64,000 bases of DNA. It comes from AP-15 sp963736715 (GTDB lineage Bacteria; Pseudomonadota; Alphaproteobacteria; ATCC43930; CGMCC-115725). Where the stretch lies: positions 62,001-126,000 of the forward strand of contig CAVTQA010000051.1 in assembly GCA_963736715.1 (NCBI GenBank). The letters are read 5' to 3'. How positions within the stretch are numbered: the first letter of the stretch is position 1; every line of letters begins with the position of its first letter. The position numbers and the translations under genes are program-made. A model generated the notes under the pieces. That model was given only the letters and a program-made list of their open reading frames with translations, ran no database searches and was not told where the DNA came from. Below, one piece after another: positions 16,688 through 25,041 of this stretch.

Positions 16688-17138
16688 CGGCCGCCTCCAG
16701 CGCGCGCAAGCGCCGCTCGAACTCGGTTGCCTCGACCGCGCGGACATAGGCCTCGATGACGTGGCCGAATTGCATCGCCTCGCGCGGGGTGACCGCACCC
16801 TGCGCCGTCGCGTCGGCGACCGCGGCCATCGCACCCGCCAGATCGGCGGCGTTGCGGATCGGCGGCATCGTGAATTCGACCGCGCGTTCGCGATACGGCC
16901 CGACGATGCGTTCCAGGCACAGCCGTAACGCCGCCGGGTCGCCGGCGAGCGCCAGCTCGACGGCTTTGCGGGTCAGCGCCTCGCCCTCGCCGGCGAGCAA
17001 CAGCCGGGCAGCGCGGTTGACGTGGTCGCGGCAGCCGCGCGGCCGGCCGGCGGGATTGCCCGACCGCCCCTTGGCGAACCGCCCGCCCCCGTCCCGCGCC
17101 CCCTGTTCCCCCTGTTTTATCTGGTCGAGATCAGGCAT
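16671..17138 (-). CDS. DUF5681 domain-containing protein
   Basis: A 155-residue protein. The ATG at 17138 is preferred because an AAGGAG ribosome site lies 6 nt upstream. The N-terminus has the family signature GGGRFAKGRSGNPAGRPRG followed by a helical stretch (LLLAGEGEALTRKAVELALAGDPAALRLCLERI). DUF5681 proteins often occur near phage or mobile genes and resemble small-terminase-type DNA-binding proteins, but the role is not established. It is followed with a 17-bp overlap by a small hypothetical gene. Confidence 0.75.
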   Translation of the reverse strand: MPDLDQIKQGEQGARDGGGRFAKGRSGNPAGRPRGCRDHVNRAARLLLAGEGEALTRKAVELALAGDPAALRLCLERIVGPYRERAVEFTMPPIRNAADLAGAMAAVADATAQGAVTPREAMQFGHVIEAYVRAVEATEFERRLRALEAADVQPA

Positions 17139-17346
17139 CGGCAACTCCTTCAATCGCAATCTCGCACCCGCTCACGGGTGCCGATGCCCGGGATAATACA
17201 ATGCGAATATGGCAATTGCGTGATTGTGTAATCCGTGGAGGAAGAATCACCCAGCTTTGTGCGCCGATTGGCCATTCCGGGCCGTCCCCCACCACGCGGC
17301 GATTCTGGAAAATGGGCGGGCCTGTCACAGCCCGCCCGGTTAGCGG

Positions 17347-17616
17347 TTAGGCGGCACTTTGGTCGGTAGTACCAAACGGCCCGATGAGGTTGTGCGGGTC
17401 GAACCTATACAGGGAACGATACTTTTTGAATGTCCGACCGGAGATCGCCTCTGTCCGTCCGCCAGCGTAGTTGAGCTGAAGGTTTGGGTATTTTCCGGTT
17501 CCCTTGATCCCGAGGTAGAAGTGGATAGCCCCACGGGCTGCCGCAAGTTCTCTGGCACGCAGCATCACGCTAGGCGAAAGGCGGTCGAGGAAAGCTGCTT
17601 TTCGTGTCTGCGTCAT
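17347..17616 (-). CDS. Small hypothetical protein
   Basis: An 89-residue basic protein starting MTQTRKAAFLDRL at 17616, with a GGAG site about 8 nt upstream. It contains a conserved-looking core FYLGIKGTGKYPNLQLNYAGG and FKKYRSLYRFDPHN, but no family I know. It stands alone at the left edge of the accessory region. Confidence 0.5.
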   Translation of the reverse strand: MTQTRKAAFLDRLSPSVMLRARELAAARGAIHFYLGIKGTGKYPNLQLNYAGGRTEAISGRTFKKYRSLYRFDPHNLIGPFGTTDQSAA

Positions 17617-17911
17617 AGAAAAACTCCATAGGTTACACGTCACATATAGCTTCCCGTGAGAGGGATGATTTCGTGCGTCATACCAGGCACGTGTTTTCGG
17701 AGGGGGAGCGGCAAATCACGTTTGGTGCGGGCAAACAACCAAGCGCTCCGCGCGGCGGTGTCAGGCTATTGCTGGCACGGATTTGACGGATAAAATAGCT
17801 TTCTGGAAGGTTAGCTAACAGCGTCGCCGCTGCGCCAACCCCGTGATGCGCGCGAACGCAGTCGGTAGGGGTCTTGTTCGCCTCTAAACCCGCGCGGCGG
17901 CTCCACCCCTT

Positions 17912-18703
17912 TCAATCGAAGATCGTTACGTAGACTTGCCCGTCGTCGGTGCGCTCAAGAGTATAGCCCATAGATCGCGTAAGATAGGGCGCTGATGATG
18001 CTGGGATATCCTCTACATGATATGAACGAGCGGGGTCGTGAGCGGGGTCAGCTTCAGCACAGGCTTGTTCCACGTCTGGACGTGCGCAGGGGCCTCCTAG
18101 AACAGTGCCACACTGCAAAGGCGTTTGTCGACGTTGTTCGCTTTCGTTATAGTCACGCCATTGCTTCTTGGCTGTCTCACAGCTGACCTGGACACCTTTC
18201 GCGCAAACTTTGTCAACGAAGTCTTGAGACAATTGTCCGGGGTCTCTCTTCTGCAATCGCGCGGCGCGTTCTCTAGCTAGCACATCTGCCATAGTTGTCT
18301 CGTTCCGTACGAGACTCTCGTACTTCTGTAATTCCCCTTTAGCCGCCTCGCACTGTTTTATCGCCGCGTGATAATTTGCCAACGCTTCGGGCGTAGGAGT
18401 TTCGTAGATTTTTTCCTGGTGCTCGGGGAAAACAGCGTCTAACTGAAGTTCAGCCGCGCAGGTGGTTTTCCGACTCGTTGTCTCGGTGGTCCTGATAGCG
18501 GTAAGCGCCGCCGCCAGTTTCAGCCCCCCATTACCGCCCGAAAGAGTCTTTTGTATCAGTTCCGTCACTTTGGCGATGTTAGCTGAAGAGCTACAAGCCA
18601 AGTCCGGCGCGCCGTCTGCCGAAACAGACCCCAAAGGAAATATAGTGCTCACGGTCAAACCTACAGCCCGACAAAAACTTGAAAACCTGTGGGTACGGGT
18701 CAT
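17912..18703 (-). CDS. Secreted hypothetical protein, lysozyme-inhibitor-like Cys pattern unknown
   Basis: A 263-residue protein with a probable signal peptide (VGLTVSTIFPLGSVSA, cleavage before DGAPD). The mature part holds seven to eight cysteines (LACSSS, TTCAAEL, KQCEAAK, KVCAKGVQVSCE, LQCGTVLGGPC, QACAEAD), suggesting disulfides in the periplasm, and a central charged helical stretch. Its base composition is visibly less GC-rich than the flanks. No family is recognised. Confidence 0.55.
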   Translation of the reverse strand: MTRTHRFSSFCRAVGLTVSTIFPLGSVSADGAPDLACSSSANIAKVTELIQKTLSGGNGGLKLAAALTAIRTTETTSRKTTCAAELQLDAVFPEHQEKIYETPTPEALANYHAAIKQCEAAKGELQKYESLVRNETTMADVLARERAARLQKRDPGQLSQDFVDKVCAKGVQVSCETAKKQWRDYNESEQRRQTPLQCGTVLGGPCARPDVEQACAEADPAHDPARSYHVEDIPASSAPYLTRSMGYTLERTDDGQVYVTIFD

Positions 18704-18773
18704 AACGTCCTCCGGGCTGGAGACTAACTACGCTTCTCACCTGGAGATAGTGCGTTCATAGGGAAAAGCAGCA

Positions 18774-19040
18774 ATGCCGCTGAAGCGTTTTCGCCGTCGG
18801 TGCACGTTGACCACGACCCACGCATCGTTCGCGATGGTGAGCTGCGATGGCAAGACCGTGCCGATCCATGTCAGGGTCGAGGCATTACAGCAGCTTGCCC
18901 CATCGGACTCCAGAGCGCACGAAGCTAAATTTTACAAGTACCGCAATCGACTAGAGGAAATTGCCCGCATCAAATTCGACCAGGGGCTTGTCCAGCCCAA
19001 CGGCTCAATCGAGATCACGACAGACGATCTGATGCGGTAG
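18774..19040 (+). CDS. DUF1488 family protein
   Basis: An 88-residue protein resembling DUF1488: FAMVSCDGKTVPIHVRVEALQQLA, then a charged helix YRNRLEEIARIKFDQG, and the ending GSIEITTDDL. The family is small, soluble and of unknown function, widespread in alphaproteobacteria and often in accessory regions. Divergently arranged from the secreted protein gene at 17912-18703. Confidence 0.65.
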   Translation: MPLKRFRRRCTLTTTHASFAMVSCDGKTVPIHVRVEALQQLAPSDSRAHEAKFYKYRNRLEEIARIKFDQGLVQPNGSIEITTDDLMR

Positions 19041-19079
19041 ACGCTTGCGCGCCCGGAGGCTCTCCGTAGGCGGGCATCG

Positions 19080-19205
19080 ACATGTAGTGCTTTGCCTGCC
19101 GCTCTGAGGGCTGCGCAAAGCGCATGGGCGCGCCGGAGGGGGGTGCAGTGACGGTTTCAACATCTAGTGTTTGACTTGCCGCTCTGCGACCGCGCGAAAG
19201 TCGCA
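19080..19205. repeat. Imperfect ~45-bp direct repeat, two copies
   Basis: Copies at about 19080-19123 and 19160-19205 share ACAT.TAGTG and TGCCGCTCTG, and each ends with a small palindrome (TGCGC-AAA-GCGCA; TGCGAC...GTCGCA). They fill most of the 332-bp gene-free stretch 19041-19372, next to a recombinase fragment. I see no gene here. Confidence 0.45.
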
Positions 19206-19372
19206 TAATTGCCTATTCTGGAAAGCGCGGCGAAGTGACTGCCAAATTCCTCACCCGCGCGGTGAAGTGAAAACAAGGCGGGGCGCGGTTTTGGACTTGC
19301 TGGCGCCGTCGGGCGGGCGCGGCGATAGACTTGACCCGCTGCGCGGTTGCTTGGCGCGCGCGAACACAAAAT

Positions 19373-19576
19373 CTAGGCGAGCCGGGAAATCGTACTTTTC
19401 CCCACGCCGTAGCTGCGCGCGAGTTCCGCAAGGGTGGCACCTTCGGCCCGCCGATTGCGGGCCTCGGCCTGCTGCGTCTCGGTCAATTTCGGTTTCCGGC
19501 CCATGCGCTGCCCGTGCTTCTGCGCCCGGCTGCGGCCCTCGGCGGTGCCGGTAGGGATTAGATCGCGCTCCACGCG
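19373..19576 (-). pseudogene. C-terminal remnant of a serine recombinase (resolvase/invertase)
   Basis: Only the DNA-binding tail survives: VERDLIPTGTAEGRSRAQKH, then GRKPKLTETQQ and a helix-turn-helix EGATLAELARSYGVGKSTIS. In resolvases this follows the long E helix (FERDLI.TRTAEGR). The catalytic serine domain is absent; sequence upstream of VERDLI changes to unrelated palindromic repeat DNA. It is therefore a truncated gene, a trace of a former mobile element. Confidence 0.75.
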
Positions 19577-19648
19577 GCGCGGGGAGGAAATCCCCGTGCC
19601 TAGTACCTCGTTGCGAAAATTAGCGTGCGGCACTCCACCCTGTTCGTC

Positions 19649-19709
19649 GTCCCCGCGCAAGCGGGGACCCAGAGCCTGCCCCCCTGTTCATGCCAGGGGC
19701 AGGCTCTGG
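19649..19709. repeat. Dispersed palindromic repeat, copy 1
   Basis: Two consecutive hairpins: GTCCCCGC-gcaa-GCGGGGAC (19649-19668) and a 14-bp stem beginning CCAGAGCCTGCCCC at 19669 and closing at 19709. The same units recur at 20041-20080 and 20127-20221. Confidence 0.7.
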
Positions 19710-19730
19710 CGTGAACAGGGGCGAGCCCTC

Positions 19731-20023
19731 TCACCCCAGCTCCTCGTAAAAGATCACGCCATTGCCGATTATGGCGCTCGATCAACTCCAGTTTCCACGT
19801 GCGGCGCCATTTCTTGATGCGGTTTTCGCGGAGGATCGCATCGGCCATTGTCTCGTGAAACTCGACAAACACTAACCTACACTCCGTAATCGCGAACAAA
19901 TCCACCGACAGCATTCGAACGATGTTGCCAAGCACGGCGCGCAATATCACTTGTGTCACCGACATAAAGCGTACCATTGCGCTTGCTGGCGAGGATGTAG
20001 ACGCAAGGACGATTCTCGCTCAT
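19731..20023 (-). pseudogene. GIY-YIG nuclease family protein, frameshifted
   Basis: The ATG at 20023 opens MSENRPCVYILASKRNGTLY with the domain hallmark Tyr pair, continues through ARRAWQHRSNAVGGFVRDYG, then meets a stop near 19880. The family continuation is in another frame (CRLVFVEFHETMADAILRE, KKWRRTWKLELIERHN.QWRDL). A second shift near 19749, in a T run, restores the usual ending DLYEELG and a TGA at 19731. With both corrected the protein is about 97 residues, normal for this UPF0213-like family of small DNA nucleases. Both changes could be base errors. Confidence 0.75.
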
Positions 20024-20040
20024 GCCCCGTCGGCCGCCCC

Positions 20041-20221
20041 CGTTCATGCCGGGGGCAGGCTCTGGGTCCCCGCTTTCGAGCCTGTAATCAAAATTAATGG
20101 TGGCGCGCCAACTCGATCCGTTCGTCGTTCCCGCGCAAGCGGGAACCCAGGGGTTTCAGTCACTTGCCCCCTGTTCAAGCCTGGGGCAGGCTCTGGGCCC
20201 CCGCTTTCGCGGGGGCGACGA
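20041..20221. repeat. Dispersed palindromic repeat, copies 2 and 3
   Basis: Copy 2 (20041-20080) has GGGGGCAGGCTCTGGGTCC followed by half of a CCCCGCTTTCG hairpin. Copy 3 (20127-20221) begins with GTTCCCGC-gcaa-GCGGGAAC, then the CTGTTCAAGCC unit and GGGCAGGCTCTGG, and ends in CCCCCGC-tttc-GCGGGGG. All share units with copy 1. Confidence 0.65.
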
Positions 20222-20565
20222 TTGGAGGGAGCTACCGATCTGATTACAGCCGCTTTCGCGGGGACGACGGAGATTTTCGTCCCTTCCGAGCGAGGATACC
20301 GAAGCGAGATGCGTACGACATACGCTAATTTACGCAACCAGGTACTAGCTTGGTGTTGCGCGAACGGGTGTTACCGGATGGCCGGGACGGCGCTATCAGC
20401 GGCCCGGTGAGCGGCGCCGAAGCACAGCGAAGGCGGCCGAGTAAAGGCGGCACACTGTCCCGTAGCGGGGGGAATGTTTCCGCTCCTGGGGGAGAAACTG
20501 TAATTGCAATTTATTCCGCCTAAAGCAAAAAATTTTCCGAGAAAATTATTTGGCCTCGAAGGAAG
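20222..20565. other. Gene-free stretch left of the insertion sequence
   Basis: No supported gene in these 344 bp. The last ~80 bp are AT-rich compared with the surroundings (poly-A/T tracts near 20525-20550), a composition many insertion sequences prefer. The final 8 bp, GAAGGAAG (20558-20565), are the left copy of the target duplication. Confidence 0.5.
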
Positions 20566-20590
20566 CATGCTTATCCGGTTGACACCCAAG
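20566..20590 (+). repeat. Left terminal inverted repeat of the IS1595-family element
   Basis: Twenty-five bases beginning CATGCTTATCCGG; matches the reverse complement of 21711-21735 at 24 of 25 positions. Confidence 0.9.
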
Positions 20591-20630
20591 CATACCATTG
20601 GTAGTTTAGCGGCGGAAACGAGATGCCGCC

Positions 20631-21671
20631 ATGCCCGCCGTTGTCTTGCCCAGCGCGGATCTGCCCTTTCCGGGTTCACTGCGCGAGTTCCAACGCCTGT
20701 TTCCTGACGATACGGCTTGTGCTGCTTACCTTGAAGCCATCCGATGGCGCGACGGGTTCGTCTGCGGATGGTGCGGCGAAGCCAGCGAACCCTACCGCTT
20801 CGCCAACCGGCCGCAGGTTCTGCGGTGCCGCAAATGTCAGCGGGATAATGCGCTGACGGCTGGCACGGTCATGGAGCGGACCCGCACGCCGCTGTCGATT
20901 TGGTTCTGGGCCGCCTACCTGGTTTCGAGCCATACGCCAGGCATCTCGGCCGTCCAATTCCAGCGCCAGCTTGGCTTGAACCGCTACGAGACGGCGTTCC
21001 AGATCCTCCACAAACTCCGCGCCGGCATGGTCCGACCCGGTCGCGACCGCATCGGTGGCCAGCCGCGGGATCATGTCGAGATCGACAAGTCATGGGTCGG
21101 CGGCAGGACGCGCGGCGAGGGCCGCGGCGTCCATAATCAAAGCCTCGTTATCGCGGCTGTCGAAGTCCGCCCGCGCAAGCCCGAGAACGTCAAAGGCGTG
21201 CCGCGCCGCAACGGCCGATATGCCGGCCGTATTCGGATGGAAGTTGTGCCGGATCGTTCGGCAAGATCGCTGTGCGGCTTTGTCGAGGCGGCGGTCGAGC
21301 CCGGAGCCGTGGTGGTGACCGACGCCTGGGGCGGCTATGCGACGTTGCCCGATCGCGGCTATCGGCATCTGCCGGTCGCGGCGCAAGGTGATCCCAGCGT
21401 GGCCGAGGACTTTCTGCCGATCTCCCATTTGATCTTCAGTAATCTGAAAAGCTGGCTGCGAGGTTGCCACCACGGCGTTAGCCCGCAGCACCTTCAAGCC
21501 TATCTCAACGAGTTCACGTTCCGGTTCAATCGCCGTTTTTACCCGTTCAATGCGTTCCGCTCATTGCTGGGGATCAGCGGGCAGGCGGTGGCCCCGACGT
21601 ATGACGGGCTGTACACCGGTTCATGGCAACATCCAAAATGCAACGGCGAAAGCCTGGCGAGCGTCCAGTGA
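20631..21671 (+). CDS. IS1595 (ISXO2-like) family transposase
   Basis: A 346-residue DDE-type transposase. An N-terminal zinc-binding ribbon (CGWCGEA ... LRCRKCQ, residues ~45-76) precedes the catalytic ISXO2 domain: HVEIDKSWVGG (first Asp), VVVTDAWGGYATL (second Asp) and the C-terminal SPQHLQAYLNEFTFRFNRR typical of the family. It catalyses cut-and-paste movement between the terminal repeats at 20566-20590 and 21711-21735. The frame is uninterrupted. Confidence 0.93.
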   Translation: MPAVVLPSADLPFPGSLREFQRLFPDDTACAAYLEAIRWRDGFVCGWCGEASEPYRFANRPQVLRCRKCQRDNALTAGTVMERTRTPLSIWFWAAYLVSSHTPGISAVQFQRQLGLNRYETAFQILHKLRAGMVRPGRDRIGGQPRDHVEIDKSWVGGRTRGEGRGVHNQSLVIAAVEVRPRKPENVKGVPRRNGRYAGRIRMEVVPDRSARSLCGFVEAAVEPGAVVVTDAWGGYATLPDRGYRHLPVAAQGDPSVAEDFLPISHLIFSNLKSWLRGCHHGVSPQHLQAYLNEFTFRFNRRFYPFNAFRSLLGISGQAVAPTYDGLYTGSWQHPKCNGESLASVQ

Positions 21672-21710
21672 GCTAGGGTACCGACAAAATCGATCACCAA
21701 ATCTAGTGCT

Positions 21711-21735
21711 CTTGGGTGTCAACCGGACAAGCATG
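21711..21735 (-). repeat. Right terminal inverted repeat of the IS1595-family element
   Basis: Twenty-five bases, followed directly by the right target copy GAAGGAAG at 21736-21743. Confidence 0.9.
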
Positions 21736-21805
21736 GAAGGAAGAACTCCCCTATGTCGCCGTTTTGGAACTCGACGGCGTAGTTGCCGCCTAATTGGAGA
21801 TAAAG

Positions 21806-22156
21806 ATGCTAAAGTTCTCGCGACTGCCCATGGGGCTGTTGGCCTTGACTATTGCTGGGCCGGTGATGGCTCAGCCAGCGACGACAACTACTCCCAACAC
21901 CACCTCTCCGTCATCGACTATGGCACCGACGGCGCGGAGCACGGCGGCTGCGCCGAAGATGGATACGGTCGACATCAACAGTGCGACTGCGGCCGAGCTC
22001 AAGATGCTCCCCGGTGTCAGCGACAGCGACGCCACTAAGATCATCCAGGGCCGCCCTTACAGCGACAAGAGCCAGCTCGTCTCGAAGAAAGTCGTCTCCG
22101 AGCCGACCTACGAGAAAATCAAGGACCACGTGGTCGCCAGGCAAACGAAGTCGTAA
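21806..22156 (+). CDS. Exported helix-hairpin-helix (ComEA-like) protein
   Basis: A 116-residue protein. The ATG at 21806 has a GGAGA site 5 nt upstream. The signal peptide (LPMGLLALTIAGPVMA) is followed by a low-complexity Thr/Ser/Ala/Pro linker (residues ~24-50). The C-terminal ComEA-type HhH repeat reads VDINSATAAELKMLPGVSDS.ATKII.GRPY. Such domains bind DNA non-specifically; ComEA serves in DNA uptake, but many short exported homologs have no proven role. The promoter may have been affected by the insertion sequence ending 70 bp upstream. Confidence 0.82.
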   Translation: MLKFSRLPMGLLALTIAGPVMAQPATTTTPNTTSPSSTMAPTARSTAAAPKMDTVDINSATAAELKMLPGVSDSDATKIIQGRPYSDKSQLVSKKVVSEPTYEKIKDHVVARQTKS

Positions 22157-22219
22157 GGCGTCAACAATCTGTAGCGGTTTGGCAGGGTCACGGGTATTGG
22201 CCGCGACTCTGCCTGGCCT

Positions 22220-24292
22220 TCAACCGGCTTGCGCCGCCGCCAGGCCGCGCTGCTGCAACAACGCAGCGATTGCCGGCTCGCGCCCGCGAAACGCGCAATA
22301 AAGCTCCATCGGGTCGCGCGTGTCGCCGGCGCTGTAAATCGCCTCGAGGCGCGCGGCGAGCTCGGGATCGAAGGCGTTGCCCGCCTCGGTAAAGGCGGCG
22401 AAACCGTCGGCGTCCAGCACTTCCGCCCACAGATACGCATAATAGCCGGCGGCATAACCGCCTCCGGCGAACAGGTGCTGGAAGTGCGGCAGACGGTGAC
22501 GCAGCCCGATTTCCTTCGGCACCTCCATCCGGTCCAGGAAATCCCGCTCGAAGCGAGCCGGGTCGATGGTCTCGGTCCGCCGCAACACGGTGCAGATCGA
22601 GGTCTATCAGTGCGGAGGCCGTATACTCCACCGTGGCGAAGCCCTGGTTGAAGTTCCGCGCGGCGAGAAGCCGGCGCAGCATATCCTCGGGTAGAGGCTC
22701 TCCGGTCCGGTAATGGCGGGCATAGCTTCGCAATGTCTCCGGCACCGACATCCAGTGCTCGAAGATCTGCGACGGAAACTCGACGAAATCGCGTTTCACC
22801 GCAGTGCCGGATTGCGAGCGGTAGCGCACCCGGCTCAGCAATGAATGCAGACCGTGGCCGAACTCGTGAAACAATGTCTTGGCGTCGTCAAAGCTCAACA
22901 GGGTCGGTTCGCCCGCAGCCGCATCCCCCCGGGCATTCCCCCGGGCGAAATTGTTGTTGTTGACGACGATCGGCGCCACCGGCTCGTCCATGTTTTCCTG
23001 ATCGCGGTAGCGGCTCGACCAGGCGCCCGACTGCTTGCCGGGCCGGGCGAAATTGTCGTGCATGAAAAGGCCCGACATGATTGCCGGATTCGTCGCGAAC
23101 CTCCCAGACCCGGACATCGGGATGATAGACCGGGAGATCGTCGCGCTCGGTGAAGGTCAGCCCGAACAGGCGGCCGGCGGTGTCGAATGCCGCCTGCACC
23201 ATGTTGTCGAGCACGAAATACGGCTTGATGTCCGCCTCGTCGAGGTCGTACCGGGCTTTTCGGACCTTCTCCGCGTAATACCGCCAATCCCAGGGCTCGA
23301 TCGCCTCGTTGAGACCCTCGCGCGCGGGCCACTGCCTCGAGCGCCGCCCGCTCGTCCCGCGCCTTGGCTTTGGCCGGCTCCCAGACCTGCAGCAGCAACC
23401 GCTCGGCCGCCGCGCTGGTCTTGGCCATCGTGTCGTCGAGGCGGTAGTCGGCAAAGTTTTCATAACCGAGCAGCCGCGCCTGCTCGGCGCGCAACGCCAA
23501 AATCTCGCGGATGATCGGCGCGTTGTCGCTGGCGCCGCCGCGTGCACCGCGCGCGGTCCATGCTTCCCACAGCGCGCGGCGGAGATCGCGGCGGGACGAA
23601 AAAGTCAGAAACGGCTCGACCGCGGAGCGCGACAATGTCACGGCATAGCGGCCCGCCAATCCGCGTTCCTCTGCGGCCTGCGCCGCCGCGGCTTTGACAA
23701 ATCCCGGGAGTCCGTCCAGATCCGTCTCGTCCAGGACGAGTTGCCAATCCTGCTCGTCGTGCAGCACGTTCTGTCCGAAAAGGGTGTGCAGGCTCGCCAG
23801 GCGCTCGGAAATCGCCGCCATGCGCTCTTTCTGCGCGGGGTTCAAAAGGGCCCCGCTGCGCACGAAACGGAGGTAATAGCGCTCGATGAGGCGCAGCTGG
23901 TCGGGATCCAGACCGAGGCTCGCGCGCCGTGCGTGGAGGTCGGCAATGCGCGCGAACAGAGGCAGGGTCGAAGGGCAATGCGGATCTGGTGCTGGGCGAG
24001 CCGCGGCGCGTAATCCCGAGCGATCGCCTCGATGGCGTCGTCGGTGTTGCTCGCATCGAGGTTGAAGAACACTCGGCTGACCCGCTCGAGCAACCGGCCG
24101 CTGCGCTCCAATGCCTCGATCGTGTCGGCAAAGCTCGGCGCCGCGGCGGAACCCGCGATCGCGGCGATTTCGGCCGATCTGCTCCTGCATGCCGCGATCG
24201 AAGGCCGGCGGGAAGTGCTCCGGCCGAATGCGATCGAACGGCGGCATGCCGAACGGCGTGGTCCAGCTTTCAAAGAACGGGTTTTCGGTCAT
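22220..24292 (-). pseudogene. M3 family oligopeptidase/dipeptidyl carboxypeptidase, five frame changes
   Basis: The reading frame starts at the ATG at 24292 (MTENPFFESWTTPFGMPPFD) and runs through all parts of an M3A zinc metallopeptidase to 22220, about 690 residues as in OpdA/Dcp. It has the zinc motif HEFGHGLHSLL at ~22868-22836 and the downstream EFPSQIFEHW. The frame changes near 24181, 23965, 23322, 23070 and 22590, mostly as one extra base. Every family segment is present, so either assembly indels or a very young pseudogene explain it. The native enzyme degrades short peptides in the cytoplasm. Confidence 0.85.
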
Positions 24293-24412
24293 TCCACTCT
24301 CTGGGGCAATTCCGCTCGCCGTCATGTTAGGCGCGGCGTCGGATTGGTCCAGAGAGGTCGGACAAAATCATTGGGGCCGGAGAAAACCACAGCGATGTGG
24401 CCCCGATTCGCC

Positions 24413-24664
24413 TCAGGGATGAGGGCGTGCACCCTCAGTACCGGCGTCTTTGGCTAGCACCGAGGTGAATTCATCGAGCGTGCTGCAGGCCACCATCGGG
24501 CCGGCTACGCTCCCCGCACCGGATCTGATCTCCATTTTGCGGGCGTAATGGGCGTCTTCGATTCGCCGATAGGAATAGCCGCGGCTCAATCCGTGGCCGG
24601 GAGTCCACGAATCGAACGCAAAGCCTCCATTCCTCGTCACAATGGGTCCAACAACAACGTGCAT
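24413..24664 (-). CDS. Small hypothetical protein
   Basis: An 83-residue soluble protein starting MHVVVGPIVTRNGGFAFDSW. A strong GAGAGGAGG ribosome site lies 5 nt before the ATG at 24664. It contains GLSRGYSYRRIEDAHYARKM and a final acidic helix. No family is recognised. It follows a small membrane protein gene on the same strand with a 27-bp gap, likely the same transcript. Confidence 0.55.
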   Translation of the reverse strand: MHVVVGPIVTRNGGFAFDSWTPGHGLSRGYSYRRIEDAHYARKMEIRSGAGSVAGPMVACSTLDEFTSVLAKDAGTEGARPHP

Positions 24665-24691
24665 CGCGGCCTCCTCTCCGCAACTGCCGGA

Positions 24692-24907
24692 TCAGCTCCG
24701 AACATCAGGGGTTTGCGACGAGGGAGATTGCACTACAGCGCCTGCCGGACCGTCCGCGCTGGCTGCAGCCGCCGGCCGCGGTAGCGGCGGCAGACATTTG
24801 GCAACCAGAACGGTCAAATCGAGCATGCCCAGGCCGATCGCTATCGCTAACAGCCAGGCATTCAACTCGCCGGCGATCCGGTCGAGGCGGACCAGATGGT
24901 GCTTCAT
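24692..24907 (-). CDS. Small single-pass membrane protein
   Basis: A 71-residue protein with one clear transmembrane helix (LNAWLLAIAIGLGMLDLTVLV, residues ~15-35) and a Pro/Ala/Ser-rich cytoplasmic or periplasmic tail. Unknown function. The region upstream (24908-25041) is AT-rich and could hold its promoter. Confidence 0.45.
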   Translation of the reverse strand: MKHHLVRLDRIAGELNAWLLAIAIGLGMLDLTVLVAKCLPPLPRPAAAASADGPAGAVVQSPSSQTPDVRS

Positions 24908-25041
24908 CCCGCAACCTCGTGCTCATCCCTCGGCTGCGAACACCATAAACCCGCCATGCTGCGACGCAACATTAAAACTGGTAAAGCTTTATCAATTTAT
25001 GTTTAAAATATGTTGCACTGCGGGAAAAGCAGCGGAGGAAA

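Larger units (their letters stand above)
20566..21735 (+). mobile_element. IS1595-family insertion sequence, complete (1170 bp)
   Basis: Terminal inverted repeats of 25 bp occupy 20566-20590 and 21711-21735 with one mismatch; each starts CATGCTT and contains CCGGTTGACACCCAAG. The flanks carry a perfect 8-bp direct duplication, GAAGGAAG, at 20558-20565 and 21736-21743. Eight bases is the usual target duplication for this family. A single full-length transposase is inside. Intact ends, duplication and gene indicate a recent, possibly still active insertion. Confidence 0.93.
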
